DNA from: a virus
Virus record (IMG/VR): IMGVR_UViG_3300035458_000037
Span: 1-64,000 of that record
Strand: one strand, 5' to 3'
DNA: 64,000 nucleotides
Shown: piece by piece, positions 7,592-15,740 of the stretch
Layout of the letters: every line of letters begins with the position of its first letter
Position numbering within the stretch: the stretch's first letter is position 1
Notes under the pieces: generated by a model
What the model saw: only the letters and a program-made list of their open reading frames with translations
The model's database searches: none
What the model was told of the DNA's origin: nothing
Program-made: the position numbers and the translations under genes

Positions 7592-8020
7592 ATGCACGAA
7601 GAAATGCGAAGTTTCAACGATATCCTTAATGACATGATAGTCATTATGGAGCAACACTCAGAAGTATTAAGATTAATTATTAGAGGTGATTATACTGCAA
7701 CTTTTATTGTAGAAGAGCTTGAAAAGTCAAATCAAAGAATTGAACTTATCAAAGGATGTATGGATAGATTTAATTCTAATGGAATCTATTTTGGTGTTAG
7801 TAAAACTGCTTTACTCAAGTATGCCTCAGTCTTATCTTCTAATGAACATGTAACAGAGTATATGTGGATGGCTACAAAAGAAATGATAGAACATGGATTT
7901 CATTCGGATAAAGCTATTTTTACACCAATAGCTCCAACTTCAAAACCTAACTCTAGAACCGCTATTTTCGCTATGAAGACAGGCGAGCCTTTTCCACTTG
8001 ATGCACATGTAATTTGGTAG
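7592..8020 (+). CDS. Hypothetical protein, 142 aa
   Basis: First gene after the promoter and stem-loop at 7539-7581. It is mainly helical and soluble. I recognise no family. AGGAG lies 6 nt before ATG 7592. Its last bases overlap the ribosome site of the next gene. Confidence 0.75.
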   Translation: MHEEMRSFNDILNDMIVIMEQHSEVLRLIIRGDYTATFIVEELEKSNQRIELIKGCMDRFNSNGIYFGVSKTALLKYASVLSSNEHVTEYMWMATKEMIEHGFHSDKAIFTPIAPTSKPNSRTAIFAMKTGEPFPLDAHVIW

Positions 8021-8028
8021 GAGATGAA

Positions 8029-8442
8029 ATGGATAGTAGAATAAATTCGGAAAAAGCTACTTATTGGATTATAAAATATAAAGGAAAACGTAAGAATTAT
8101 GTTTGTGGTGATCTTGCATATTTTTGCGGTAGAGTTGGATTAGATATATTTACTGTTAGAAGAGCATTATCTCAAGCCGAAGTAATACATCTAGAAGGTT
8201 GGGAGATTATGCGTTTTACAAATGCAGATCTTGGGCAAGAATTGGAAGATGATGGTTTCGTGCTGAGACCGGAAACGCAAAAAGTTGTAGCTATAATACC
8301 CGTTAAGAAAGAATTCCAAACGGAAGATGATATTACCGTGCTAAGTATTTTCACTAAACTACAAACCCTTGAGGAGGAAGAGAATGCAAGAATTAAAGCA
8401 GAAAGAAAAGCTGCTAGAATGGGTAAAAAGCAATCAGAATAA
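8029..8442 (+). CDS. Hypothetical protein, 137 aa
   Basis: The ATG at 8029 has TAGGAG 6 nt upstream and is preferred to a TTG at 8014. An N-terminal region (residues 8-60) could be a small alpha/beta DNA-binding domain. The C-terminus is a charged helix. It overlaps the next gene by 59 bases. Function unknown. Confidence 0.7.
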   Translation: MDSRINSEKATYWIIKYKGKRKNYVCGDLAYFCGRVGLDIFTVRRALSQAEVIHLEGWEIMRFTNADLGQELEDDGFVLRPETQKVVAIIPVKKEFQTEDDITVLSIFTKLQTLEEEENARIKAERKAARMGKKQSE

Positions 8443-8836
8443 ATGGATTGATGCAATTACTTTAGCAAATGAGCTTGGGATAAAGAAAACTTCTACATAT
8501 GCTCTCATTAATTTTGTTGGTAAGTATACTTTAGAATTAATAATAGATAAACGTGATGAAAATGGGACGAGACTTTATAGTTTTTCACTTAAACAGACTA
8601 CATCAAATAATGGAGTCGTTGATGTTCAACTACCTCCAATGACACTTGATAAATCTACAGCGATAGATTTATTTCGTCAATTTGCAATCTTGCTTGATAA
8701 CATGAACAAAAATATGGAAGAGAATCTAAGACTCATTAATAAAAGACTCGATAAAATCGAAGCCAGAAAAGAAGTTGAATTTTCACGAAGTATAATGGTT
8801 CTTCAAGAAGAGATTCTTGAACGCTTGCCGCGCTAG
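8384..8836 (+). CDS. Putative winged-helix protein with coiled coil, 150 aa
   Basis: Residues 1-65 read as a winged-helix fold (ITLANELGIKKTSTYALINF followed by a strand pair), and residues 95-150 form a charged coiled coil. It is probably a DNA-binding regulator. The start is ATG 8384 with GGAGG 5 nt upstream; the gene begins inside the end of its neighbour. Confidence 0.65.
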   Translation: MQELKQKEKLLEWVKSNQNKWIDAITLANELGIKKTSTYALINFVGKYTLELIIDKRDENGTRLYSFSLKQTTSNNGVVDVQLPPMTLDKSTAIDLFRQFAILLDNMNKNMEENLRLINKRLDKIEARKEVEFSRSIMVLQEEILERLPR

Positions 8837-8856
8837 CAAAAAGACTTCGTTTTCGG

Positions 8857-8886
8857 TTATAATATAATTGGAAACGAAGTTTCAAT
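8857..8886 (+). promoter_or_regulatory. TATAAT promoter with leader stem-loop
   Basis: TATAAT at 8858-8863 (preceded by GGT rather than TGT) is followed at once by a hairpin (GAAAC 8871-8875, loop GAA, GTTTC 8879-8883, extended by ATT/AAT). It serves the gene at 8906. Confidence 0.6.
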
Positions 8887-8905
8887 TGTTTTCCATGGAG
8901 AGGAT

Positions 8906-9265
8906 ATGAGAGATTTAACTTCTTTAGTTAATATATTACACAATATTCACACGTCCTTAGAAGTCTTTAATGAAAGACGCGGAACTAAGGCTGGTAATTA
9001 TTGGAATATTAAACAAATATGCGATGATATTGCGGTAGTAAGTAATCATCTCAAATGTCATTGTTGTAAAGAAGATTTGAAGAACAATGATTTAATGTTA
9101 TCCAATAGAATTCATTATCATGATATGTTGGACAAAGCAATTGATTCAGCAAGAGACAATGAACCTTTCCTCGGAGCGTTTGTTAATCTTCTCGTAAAGG
9201 AGTTGAATGATGAGTTCACTGAGGAATTCATGAAAAACGAGGCCTTCAAAAGGAAACATAAATGA
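8906..9265 (+). CDS. Hypothetical protein, 119 aa
   Basis: Mainly helical, with a CHCC cluster in the middle that might bind metal. It is the first gene after the promoter at 8858, with GGAGAGG upstream of ATG 8906. It overlaps the next start (ATGA). Function unknown. Confidence 0.75.
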   Translation: MRDLTSLVNILHNIHTSLEVFNERRGTKAGNYWNIKQICDDIAVVSNHLKCHCCKEDLKNNDLMLSNRIHYHDMLDKAIDSARDNEPFLGAFVNLLVKELNDEFTEEFMKNEAFKRKHK

Positions 9266-9699
9266 CAGAATCACATGATTACACCGTAGAAGATAATATA
9301 GGTATCAATAAATTAATGGAAGATACAGAAAAACGCATGATGAATAAAGATATCGATACAGTTGTTGTAGGAGTTGTTACAAAATTTCACGATAAACATC
9401 TTGTTGTTTATACAGATATGTCATTAACAGTATTACTAAGAAAAGGTTTTGTTTATTATTTAGAATCAAGTATATTTAACGATCCACACACTGTTGCTTT
9501 TTCGGCATCGATAATAGGACCAAGTAATTTTATTACCGTTGGAATGACCAAAGAACCACCAATTAAATTTGTGAGATCTTCTGAATATGAAATTATATGT
9601 AATGAAAAAGTAATTATAAATACTATTATAAAGAACAAAAGTGAAATGGGATCTATAAGTAGAGACAGCTTCATGTCAACCATGAACATAAGGAGATAG
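9262..9699 (+). CDS. Hypothetical protein, 145 aa
   Basis: An alpha/beta protein with a hydrophobic strand block (VVVGVV near residue 34) and no recognised motif. Translation is probably coupled to the preceding gene through a 4-base overlap. Confidence 0.7.
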   Translation: MTESHDYTVEDNIGINKLMEDTEKRMMNKDIDTVVVGVVTKFHDKHLVVYTDMSLTVLLRKGFVYYLESSIFNDPHTVAFSASIIGPSNFITVGMTKEPPIKFVRSSEYEIICNEKVIINTIIKNKSEMGSISRDSFMSTMNIRR

Positions 9700-9700
9700 A

Positions 9701-9928
9701 ATGAACAAGTATATCGTAGCATACATCAACTTTTTTGATAATGCAATCCAACTTGACATCTTCGATGCCGTAAGTTGGAGAGATGCGTTAATCAAAATGC
9801 TTGAGAAACTTGATCCCGAAGCAAAAGATGTAGATCCATTTAAAGAATTTGGAGATATTTCTTATAAGGAAGCTCGGTTACAAGCTGCTGACATGGAATT
9901 TGGATTTGCAGTAAAGGAGATTCGATGA
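9701..9928 (+). CDS. Small hypothetical protein, 75 aa
   Basis: Small acidic alpha/beta protein with an aromatic N-terminus. AAGGAG lies upstream of ATG 9701 and the stop overlaps the next start. Function unknown. Confidence 0.75.
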   Translation: MNKYIVAYINFFDNAIQLDIFDAVSWRDALIKMLEKLDPEAKDVDPFKEFGDISYKEARLQAADMEFGFAVKEIR

Positions 9929-10146
9929 AAGAATATACGTTAACCGAAGAAGAATTGCAGGAATTATTTGATGCTGCCAAACCAGTTCCGTATATGATTA
10001 TAGGCGGCAATCCTCCTCCAAGTTCTTACAATAGATCTCTATCGGTATGGAAAAGAGTTGCTGAAAGAGTAAACTGTGACGTGAACACTATACAAGGCAG
10101 TGATCCAAAGAATCCTCATTTATTCAAAGCGAAGTCACTCGATTAA
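9925..10146 (+). CDS. Small hypothetical protein, 73 aa
   Basis: The helix (LTEEELQELFDAA) followed by a glycine/proline loop (GGNPPPS) and VWKRVA resembles small phage proteins of unknown role. It ends the operon that begins at 8906 and is followed directly by a strong terminator. Confidence 0.75.
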   Translation: MKEYTLTEEELQELFDAAKPVPYMIIGGNPPPSSYNRSLSVWKRVAERVNCDVNTIQGSDPKNPHLFKAKSLD

Positions 10147-10151
10147 CAAAT

Positions 10152-10185
10152 AAGCCCCTCAATCGAGGGGCTTTATTTTATCTAT
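10152..10185. terminator. Bidirectional intrinsic terminator
   Basis: A 9-bp stem (AAGCCCCTC 10152-10160, GAGGGGCTT 10165-10173) is followed by TATTTTAT. It sits between convergent genes and can serve both strands. Confidence 0.85.
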
Positions 10186-10200
10186 TATAATAAGTTATAT

Positions 10201-10614
10201 TTATCTCGGAGCATATATCATCGGCTTCTTATTCTTCGGATCTGCAAATGGATTACCAAATAACCTCACTCCTTGATATATATACCACGCTCTAAATTTC
10301 CAAGTTCCATCTTCAAGAATTATCTTGCGCAGTATCTTATCCGCATCTTCTCGATATGTATCATGATCTAAATACTTAGTTCTCATTAATTGATAAAGTG
10401 CATCATGAATTAAAGATCCTCTCATAACATTTAATGTATCTATTACTGGACCACTTGGACCATCCCATGCATATCCTTCCTTTATTTTTAAAATTCCGCT
10501 TATACTTAATTTTATATATTCAGTATCGATATCTTTGGATGGTCTAATAGGAATCGTAACAAAACAAGGTTCCTTTAATTGATATTTATATCCGTTTTGA
10601 TATTTAATTAACAT
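10201..10614 (-). CDS. DUF1353-family phage protein, 137 aa
   Basis: The central block (GYAWDGPSGP, then a GSLIHDALYQLMR-type segment, then GVRLFG near the C-terminus) is the signature of DUF1353, a family common in phages whose biochemical role is not settled. It is the only minus-strand gene in the 1.3-25 kb block. A ribosome site (AGGGGG) and a minus-strand extended -10 (TGATACAAT, 10632-10640) lie directly upstream. Confidence 0.85.
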   Translation of the reverse strand: MLIKYQNGYKYQLKEPCFVTIPIRPSKDIDTEYIKLSISGILKIKEGYAWDGPSGPVIDTLNVMRGSLIHDALYQLMRTKYLDHDTYREDADKILRKIILEDGTWKFRAWYIYQGVRLFGNPFADPKNKKPMIYAPR

Positions 10615-10631
10615 ATTACACCCCCTACTTT

Positions 10632-10640
10632 ATTGTATCA
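10632..10640 (-). promoter_or_regulatory. Minus-strand extended -10 promoter
   Basis: The minus strand reads TGATACAAT, a one-step variant of the TGTTATAAT word used elsewhere. It lies about 20 nt upstream of the DUF1353 start at 10614. Confidence 0.5.
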
Positions 10641-10668
10641 TAGATAGCTGCAAAAATAGACATAATCT

Positions 10669-10700
10669 TGTTACAATATAATTGAGGGTAATGTTACCCT
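10669..10700 (+). promoter_or_regulatory. Extended -10 promoter with leader stem-loop
   Basis: TGTTACAAT at 10669-10677 is followed 8 nt later by a perfect 7-bp stem (AGGGTAA 10685-10691, TTACCCT 10694-10700), then the ribosome site of the gene at 10714. Confidence 0.7.
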
Positions 10701-10713
10701 GTTCGGAGGCTTC

Positions 10714-11052
10714 ATGTCAAATAGGGGATTCTACGTCTTCACTACTATTAATAGTGCAAGTGTGGAATTAAAAGAAGAACCCAAACTGTTTGACTTAATC
10801 AGAATGAAAATGCATCTGGAAAATATGTGTGGCCTCATGGGGAATATGAGTGCTACAGCATTGGCGTGCGTTACTAAAGATGGTATGCGGGAAAAAGTTA
10901 GTGTGCTATCAATCGTGATGGTTTTCAAGAAATCATTATCAGAAAAGAATAAACAATCTCTAAGAGCAATTGCCGTCAAGTTTTGCGATGATCCCTCTTG
11001 TGAAGAAATTCAATATTTAATAAAAATGTTTAAAGAATATCACAATTATTAA
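10714..11052 (+). CDS. Hypothetical protein, 112 aa
   Basis: A single-gene transcription unit between the promoter at 10669 and the terminator at 11117. It is alpha/beta with a central hydrophobic strand and several cysteines. CGGAGG lies upstream of ATG 10714. Function unknown. Confidence 0.7.
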   Translation: MSNRGFYVFTTINSASVELKEEPKLFDLIRMKMHLENMCGLMGNMSATALACVTKDGMREKVSVLSIVMVFKKSLSEKNKQSLRAIAVKFCDDPSCEEIQYLIKMFKEYHNY

Positions 11053-11090
11053 ATTAATAAATTAATAAATTAATAAATTAATAAATTAGT
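11051..11090. repeat. 8-bp tandem repeat, unit AAATTAAT
   Basis: Four identical copies and a fifth with one change (AAATTAGT) run head to tail, starting at the stop codon of the preceding gene. Like the repeat at 71-124, the period is 8 bp. Confidence 0.95.
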
Positions 11091-11110
11091 AAATCTATTT
11101 ACCATAAAGG

Positions 11111-11137
11111 AAAAAAGATTCTTGCGAATCTTTTTTT
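11111..11137 (+). terminator. Intrinsic terminator
   Basis: An A-run and GATTC (11111-11121), loop TTGC, GAATC (11126-11130) and a run of seven T residues. It ends the unit at 10714. Confidence 0.85.
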
Positions 11138-11169
11138 CTTTATGTATCTAGCAAAAACCCCAGTCTTTT

Positions 11170-11205
11170 TGTTATAATTCAATTGTGGAGTTATAGTAAT
11201 TCCAC
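11170..11205 (+). promoter_or_regulatory. Extended -10 promoter with leader stem-loop
   Basis: TGTTATAAT at 11170-11178 is followed by a 9-bp hairpin with one G-U pair (GTGGAGTTA 11185-11193, loop TAG, TAATTCCAC 11197-11205). The next feature is the ribosome site of the RNA-ligase-like gene. Confidence 0.7.
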
Positions 11206-11227
11206 CTTACAACCCAAAGGAGTTTTT

Positions 11228-11920
11228 ATGTTTAAGTCTTACGATAAGATACCACATCTAATGTTAAGTAAAGTTCAACCGGGAGATAGATTTTTGGAAA
11301 CATCATTTGTTAAAATAGCAACTGAGAAATCTAGAGATGAACATGATAGGATTATTGTATCTGAATTAATGGATGGATTACATCTTGCTGTTTGTAAAGA
11401 GAACGGAATTATTATCCCTAAACTTAGAGATGGATCATTAGCTTCTACTCTCAAAGAAAAGAGTATTGAAATATTTTTGACATGGATATCTAAGAATGAA
11501 CATGTATTTAAAAATCTTCTTCAAGATGGAGAAAGATTATGCGGAGAATGGATGACCCAACAATATGGAACAAGTTACAAGGATCTAGTTGCGCGTTATT
11601 TCATTTTTGATATAATAAGAAATGGGAAGAGGGTTCTTTTTGATGAGCTTTCTTCGAGAATTAAATCAATAAATTTTCCAGAAATTAAAATGGTTCCGAT
11701 CTTGTTTGATTCGAATCGTGCAGTTGATATCCAGACTGCACTAGCTAGATTAGGGAAGATGGGAATGTGTAATGCTCTTGATTATCCTGAAGGTGTAGTT
11801 TATCGAGTAGAGAGAAAAGGAAGCGTTGAATTTTGCGCCAAGTTTGTATGTCTCAACAAAGATAAGTATGCACATGTAACTGGTAATAAGGTGGCATGGA
11901 ACTCATTTGATATTAAATAA
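11228..11920 (+). CDS. RNA ligase-like nucleotidyltransferase lacking the motif I lysine, 230 aa
   Basis: The layout is that of an Rnl2-type ATP-dependent RNA ligase: motif I region SELMDG (residues 45-50), motif III region with GEWM followed about 20 residues on by FIFDI, motif IV EGVVYR (about 197-202) and motif V AKFV (about 212-215). In the family, motif I is KxDG with the lysine carrying AMP. Here that position is Leu47 (codon TTA), so covalent adenylation as known should not be possible. It may be a pseudoenzyme, a ligase acting only on pre-activated ends, or a broken gene. AAGGAG lies 6 nt before ATG 11228; the unit has its own promoter at 11170. Confidence 0.75.
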   Translation: MFKSYDKIPHLMLSKVQPGDRFLETSFVKIATEKSRDEHDRIIVSELMDGLHLAVCKENGIIIPKLRDGSLASTLKEKSIEIFLTWISKNEHVFKNLLQDGERLCGEWMTQQYGTSYKDLVARYFIFDIIRNGKRVLFDELSSRIKSINFPEIKMVPILFDSNRAVDIQTALARLGKMGMCNALDYPEGVVYRVERKGSVEFCAKFVCLNKDKYAHVTGNKVAWNSFDIK

Positions 11921-11930
11921 TTTAAATATC

Positions 11931-11971
11931 TTGACTTATCTCTAATATGAATTATTCTACCCTGCGAGGGT
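11931..11971 (+). promoter_or_regulatory. Putative -35/-10 promoter with stem-loop
   Basis: TTGACT (11931-11936), a 16-nt spacer and TATTCT (11953-11958) are followed directly by a hairpin (ACCCT GCG AGGGT, 11959-11971). It would serve the lipoprotein gene at 11991. It is less certain than the TGTTATAAT sites. Confidence 0.45.
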
Positions 11972-11990
11972 TCCTGTGCGGAGGCATTCC

Positions 11991-14051
11991 ATGCGGTCCT
12001 TAATCTTGATCCTCACCCTTTTTATGGCCTGCACACCAGCTGACTCAAAGCGGCCTTATCCGGTGTCTGCAATAAGCCAGGAAGAATACAAAGCCCACCT
12101 AGAGCGTAGGGCGCACCAACCCAAACTCCCCCTCGCAGAAATAAACGTAGGAGGCCCTGAAGATTCTGATCTTGAGGAAGTCGAAGGCATAAACCTTTTC
12201 TCGTATCTGAATTTCAGGGCCTGTGGGGGCATAGCTGGGTGGAATCAGAACCTCTATAACCCTCATAATAATGGATGCATATGGGCATCTACTGCAGCCT
12301 GCTCTATCATGCGTGGCCTCAATATTTCCACCCCACAACTATTTTCTGTGGAATGGTTCAAATTGAGTTATCCGGAAAAAGCTAAGTCTAATAAACCTAT
12401 CAATAATGATGTATATTCTTTTGCAAATTGGTATAATGATAATCCAAAATTCATGCCATGGTATTGTGGGAATACCCCTTCAATCAATGGGGTTGATCTC
12501 ACTATACCGGTGAACACTGTTACTGCACATGAGATTCCGACACAAGGTGTTTCACAAGCTCAAGCTATAGCGAACATTAAAGCTGCCTTAGATGACAATA
12601 AACCTGTGGTAATGACGATCTATCTTCCAGGGGGAGGATGGGAGGATTTCTTTAAATGGTGGGACAATTCACCTGAAAATGTAGCTTACGCCGATATTGA
12701 TAAATTCAATGGTTATCGTTTCAGAATGCCAGTCAGCTCGCACAGTGTATGCATCATCGGTTACAACGATACCAGAGAGACTTGGGTAATCCTCAACAGC
12801 TGGGGCACTACCCCTGGAAGACTCCATGGCCTCTTTGAGCTGCCTCAGAACATGTGCTACGGCAGCACCATCACGTACGGGCAGACGCCAATTCGCCAAT
12901 ATGAGTTCGATATCCTGAAGGTGAATTGGCTGGCCGCCATGATTACGCACCCGGCGCCAAACACCACGGTAACCCCAGAGTCAAGTGTATTCTTTTCAGC
13001 ATTAAAGAATCAAAGTTCTACGATCCTCTACACCTGGGACTTCGGCGATGGCACCAGCCTTTCAGATCCTCACCGCCCAGACACCACCCATATCTTTCAC
13101 AAACCTGGGAGCTACAAAGTTACCCTCAAAGTCAACAATATTCTTGGCGGGGAAACCTCTGATTCTCGGGTGCTCATCGTTCAACCTTATCTGCGTCAGC
13201 ACCCATTTTCATATTCACATCCACTTCAAAAGAAAGGAGCTTTAGACGAGTGGATCTGGGGTTTGACGACAGATGACCCAACCGTTAAAACAAGTCAACA
13301 GATTAATTCCTTAAAATCGTTTTCTACAAGAATGACCTTAAGAACAGTTTTTGACCCAGGAATGACCGCAGATTACTATTTATCTTCGGTCAAATCTCTC
13401 TCAAATGTTTCTGATATAATGGGGCTGCTCGTTGATTCTTATGATATGAAAACAATAGATTTAGAAGATATAAAGAATAGAGCCGAAGACTTTATTAGTA
13501 CATTGAATCCTTATGTAAAAATTTGGGAGATTGGCAATGAAGTAAATGGAGATTGGCTGGGTGATGGTGTGATAGAAAAGATAGAAGCCGTATACGATTA
13601 CGCTAGAAACTCAGGTAAAAGCACGGCTCTCACGCTTTTTTATAATGCGGAAGACAGCTCTCAGATGGTTGAATGGGTTGATGAAAATCTTCCTGTCGGA
13701 CACAGGATGAGAGGTGGCTTAGATTATGTATTTGTTAGCTATTATGAGCAAAGTAATAATAATCATAAATTAACTCAAGAAGAAGTTAACTTAATATTTA
13801 ATCAATTAGCAGTTAGATTTCCAAACTCAAAATTGGGTTTTGGAGAGTGTGGCTGGACTGGCACTCAGAAGGTTTCTGATGCTAACAGGATTGCTTTCTA
13901 CAAACGTTTTTATGCTTTGAGATGCCCAGAAGTTCCATTTTTTGTAGGAGGTTATTTCTTCTGGAACTTCAGGCAAAAAATGGTTCCGAAAACAACAGTT
14001 GACTGGAAAACTCTTAATAATATGATAAAGAAAGGAGCCAACACCTATTAG
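11991..14051 (+). CDS. Lipoprotein with papain-like protease, PKD and glycoside hydrolase domains, 686 aa
   Basis: Residues 1-14 are a lipoprotein signal with lipobox LFMAC. Residues about 80-300 are papain-like (C1 family): Cys96 in GCIWAS, His251 in SHSVCIIGY and Asn269 in ILNSWG give the catalytic order Cys-His-Asn with the usual His-Asn spacing. Residues about 325-400 form a PKD domain (WDFGDGT). Residues about 415-686 look like a TIM-barrel glycoside hydrolase with two candidate acids, Glu517 in WEIGNEV and Glu619 in GFGECGW. The start is ATG 11991 after GGAGG. It is predicted to be exported and lipid-anchored, so it may degrade host surface or extracellular polymers. It is followed by a membrane protein and a lytic transglycosylase. 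A virion role is possible but less likely with a lipobox. Confidence 0.8.
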   Translation: MRSLILILTLFMACTPADSKRPYPVSAISQEEYKAHLERRAHQPKLPLAEINVGGPEDSDLEEVEGINLFSYLNFRACGGIAGWNQNLYNPHNNGCIWASTAACSIMRGLNISTPQLFSVEWFKLSYPEKAKSNKPINNDVYSFANWYNDNPKFMPWYCGNTPSINGVDLTIPVNTVTAHEIPTQGVSQAQAIANIKAALDDNKPVVMTIYLPGGGWEDFFKWWDNSPENVAYADIDKFNGYRFRMPVSSHSVCIIGYNDTRETWVILNSWGTTPGRLHGLFELPQNMCYGSTITYGQTPIRQYEFDILKVNWLAAMITHPAPNTTVTPESSVFFSALKNQSSTILYTWDFGDGTSLSDPHRPDTTHIFHKPGSYKVTLKVNNILGGETSDSRVLIVQPYLRQHPFSYSHPLQKKGALDEWIWGLTTDDPTVKTSQQINSLKSFSTRMTLRTVFDPGMTADYYLSSVKSLSNVSDIMGLLVDSYDMKTIDLEDIKNRAEDFISTLNPYVKIWEIGNEVNGDWLGDGVIEKIEAVYDYARNSGKSTALTLFYNAEDSSQMVEWVDENLPVGHRMRGGLDYVFVSYYEQSNNNHKLTQEEVNLIFNQLAVRFPNSKLGFGECGWTGTQKVSDANRIAFYKRFYALRCPEVPFFVGGYFFWNFRQKMVPKTTVDWKTLNNMIKKGANTY

Positions 14052-14061
14052 GAGGTAATAC

Positions 14062-14463
14062 ATGGCCATTTTTTATAAACAGTCTGAACGAAAGCGTAAC
14101 TTGATACATACCGCTTTTGTAGCACTTGCATTATCGGCTTTATCAGTGAGTATTTGGTATATGTTGTCAAATGCTCATGAGACTCTAGAGATAGGGTCCA
14201 CTGATTATGAAAATATATTGCAAACAAAGATAATGTGGTATAAACTTAAATTCTCTGTTGGGTTAGTTGGTATTGGGACTTTGGCCGCTTACCTATTATT
14301 TCAAGCTGTTTCACATTCTCCATTGGGAGCTTGCATGTGGATTTATGATAAGGAAAAAGATTGCCCACATGTAAAAGCTGCAAAGACATTATCAATGGGG
14401 GTTGTCTTTGCTTCATTTGTCATGGGAATGTTTTACGTGGTATCATCTATAATTGGGAGATAA
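14062..14463 (+). CDS. Small membrane protein, candidate holin, 133 aa
   Basis: Three hydrophobic segments are seen, at about residues 16-36, 65-85 and 112-131, with a basic N-terminus. It lies between the protease/hydrolase lipoprotein and the lytic transglycosylase, a position often held by holins, but the size and topology are not diagnostic. The second candidate holin of the window is at 28675-28944. TAGGAGG lies upstream of ATG 14062. Confidence 0.65.
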   Translation: MAIFYKQSERKRNLIHTAFVALALSALSVSIWYMLSNAHETLEIGSTDYENILQTKIMWYKLKFSVGLVGIGTLAAYLLFQAVSHSPLGACMWIYDKEKDCPHVKAAKTLSMGVVFASFVMGMFYVVSSIIGR

Positions 14464-14470
14464 TAACACG

Positions 14471-15055
14471 ATGAAAAATTCGTCCATAGTTAAGGCTATT
14501 AGGATTGTTATCATCATGACTGCTTTTCAAGCAGTCATGATGGCCCAATTTTCTCCCAAGGCTCCTAAAGTGGCTCCTGGATGTGTCGTGCCATACCAAA
14601 AGACTTTTGTAGAAATTAATTCTAGACTATGGACAATGCGTGCAGCTCAAGTTTGGTGTGAGAGTAACTTTAATCCACGAGCAAAGTCTTCGGTTGCTCG
14701 TGGATTAGCTCAATTTACAAATGGTGCATGGAGGACATGGGGGGTAAAAGGTAAAACCCCATTTGATCCTTATGCTGCTTTAGTATCTCAAAATAAATAC
14801 ATGGGATATTTAGAAATACAATGTGACAATAATTTAAATGCGGCAACTGCAAGTTACAATTGTGGACTCGAAAATGTTATTCGTGCTCAAAATCTCGCCA
14901 AGCGTTTGCGATTGGGAGGACAGGATGCCTGGCTGCGAACGTTACCAAGAATAACTGGAAGACACTCAAGAGAGACGATCAACTACATTTCCAACAATAA
15001 AAAGAAACGTAAGATTATTCAAGATCTCTTGAATCAAAAGCGGGGAAAAAAATAA
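14471..15055 (+). CDS. Lytic transglycosylase (SLT domain), 194 aa
   Basis: It cleaves the glycan strands of peptidoglycan. Residues 1-28 form an uncleaved or cleavable hydrophobic signal. The SLT core follows: Glu64 in VWCESNFNP is the expected catalytic acid, with GLAQFTNGAWRTWG as the next conserved block and a YNCG segment later. The C-terminus is very basic. ATG 14471 lies 10 nt after GGGAGA; a TTG at 14453 would add six residues. It is a likely endolysin or infection-phase muralytic enzyme. Confidence 0.85.
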   Translation: MKNSSIVKAIRIVIIMTAFQAVMMAQFSPKAPKVAPGCVVPYQKTFVEINSRLWTMRAAQVWCESNFNPRAKSSVARGLAQFTNGAWRTWGVKGKTPFDPYAALVSQNKYMGYLEIQCDNNLNAATASYNCGLENVIRAQNLAKRLRLGGQDAWLRTLPRITGRHSRETINYISNNKKKRKIIQDLLNQKRGKK

Positions 15056-15073
15056 TTTCATAGGAGTCGTGTC

Positions 15074-15586
15074 ATGGCGTTTATCGCTCTTAGTGATTCT
15101 GTAGTTGTGTCTGATCCTTATTATTATAAAGGATCAGTTTTTTGTTTAAGACTAAATATTAAATCAGGAACATGGTCTTGTAATAAACATCGCAATAAAG
15201 ATACTCATGGATTTGTAATACGTTTAGAAAAATCTTATGAGATGACAATATTAGATGATTTTCAACCATTACCATTTTATCTAATATCTAATTCAGGAAA
15301 GATTGGCATATTCGATAGTTCAATTTATCCATCTTTAGAAAGTATCGAAGAAGGAACTGACGATTTATATGAAACATGTTGCAGTAAATTCAGTGAATAT
15401 GATATGGTTGCACCCATAAAAGAAAAAGGTATTTGTATGCTAGGTCCACAAGAATCCATTTATGCTATCTCAATCGCAATGGATAATGACAAACATATAG
15501 TTGGTGTAAAGATGGATTATTTAGGAGAATCGCACAATGACAGAGGACGACATTTGCGGTATATGCGGACTGCCATGTGCGAATAA
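15074..15586 (+). CDS. Hypothetical protein, 170 aa
   Basis: A beta-rich soluble protein starting with an SDSVVVSDPYYY segment. I cannot assign a family. AGGAG lies upstream of ATG 15074. The last 50 bases overlap the next gene. Confidence 0.7.
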   Translation: MAFIALSDSVVVSDPYYYKGSVFCLRLNIKSGTWSCNKHRNKDTHGFVIRLEKSYEMTILDDFQPLPFYLISNSGKIGIFDSSIYPSLESIEEGTDDLYETCCSKFSEYDMVAPIKEKGICMLGPQESIYAISIAMDNDKHIVGVKMDYLGESHNDRGRHLRYMRTAMCE

Positions 15587-15740
15587 GAAACCGCACGAAT
15601 GTTACTGGCCGGGTGAAAAACGTCCTAATACTCCAATGGTTCACAGTGAATGTGAAAATGAAGAATGTGAAAGAGCATTCTTAGCTCTACCAGAAGATGT
15701 GATATTTAAATCCATCTTAGAAGGAGATCACGATGCGTAA
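15537..15740 (+). CDS. Zinc-finger protein, 67 aa
   Basis: An N-terminal CGICGLPC motif and later His/Cys residues (MVHSECENEEC) form one or two metal sites. TAGGAG lies about 9 nt before ATG 15537. Function unknown; it is one of many small zinc-ribbon proteins in this block. Confidence 0.75.
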   Translation: MTEDDICGICGLPCANKKPHECYWPGEKRPNTPMVHSECENEECERAFLALPEDVIFKSILEGDHDA

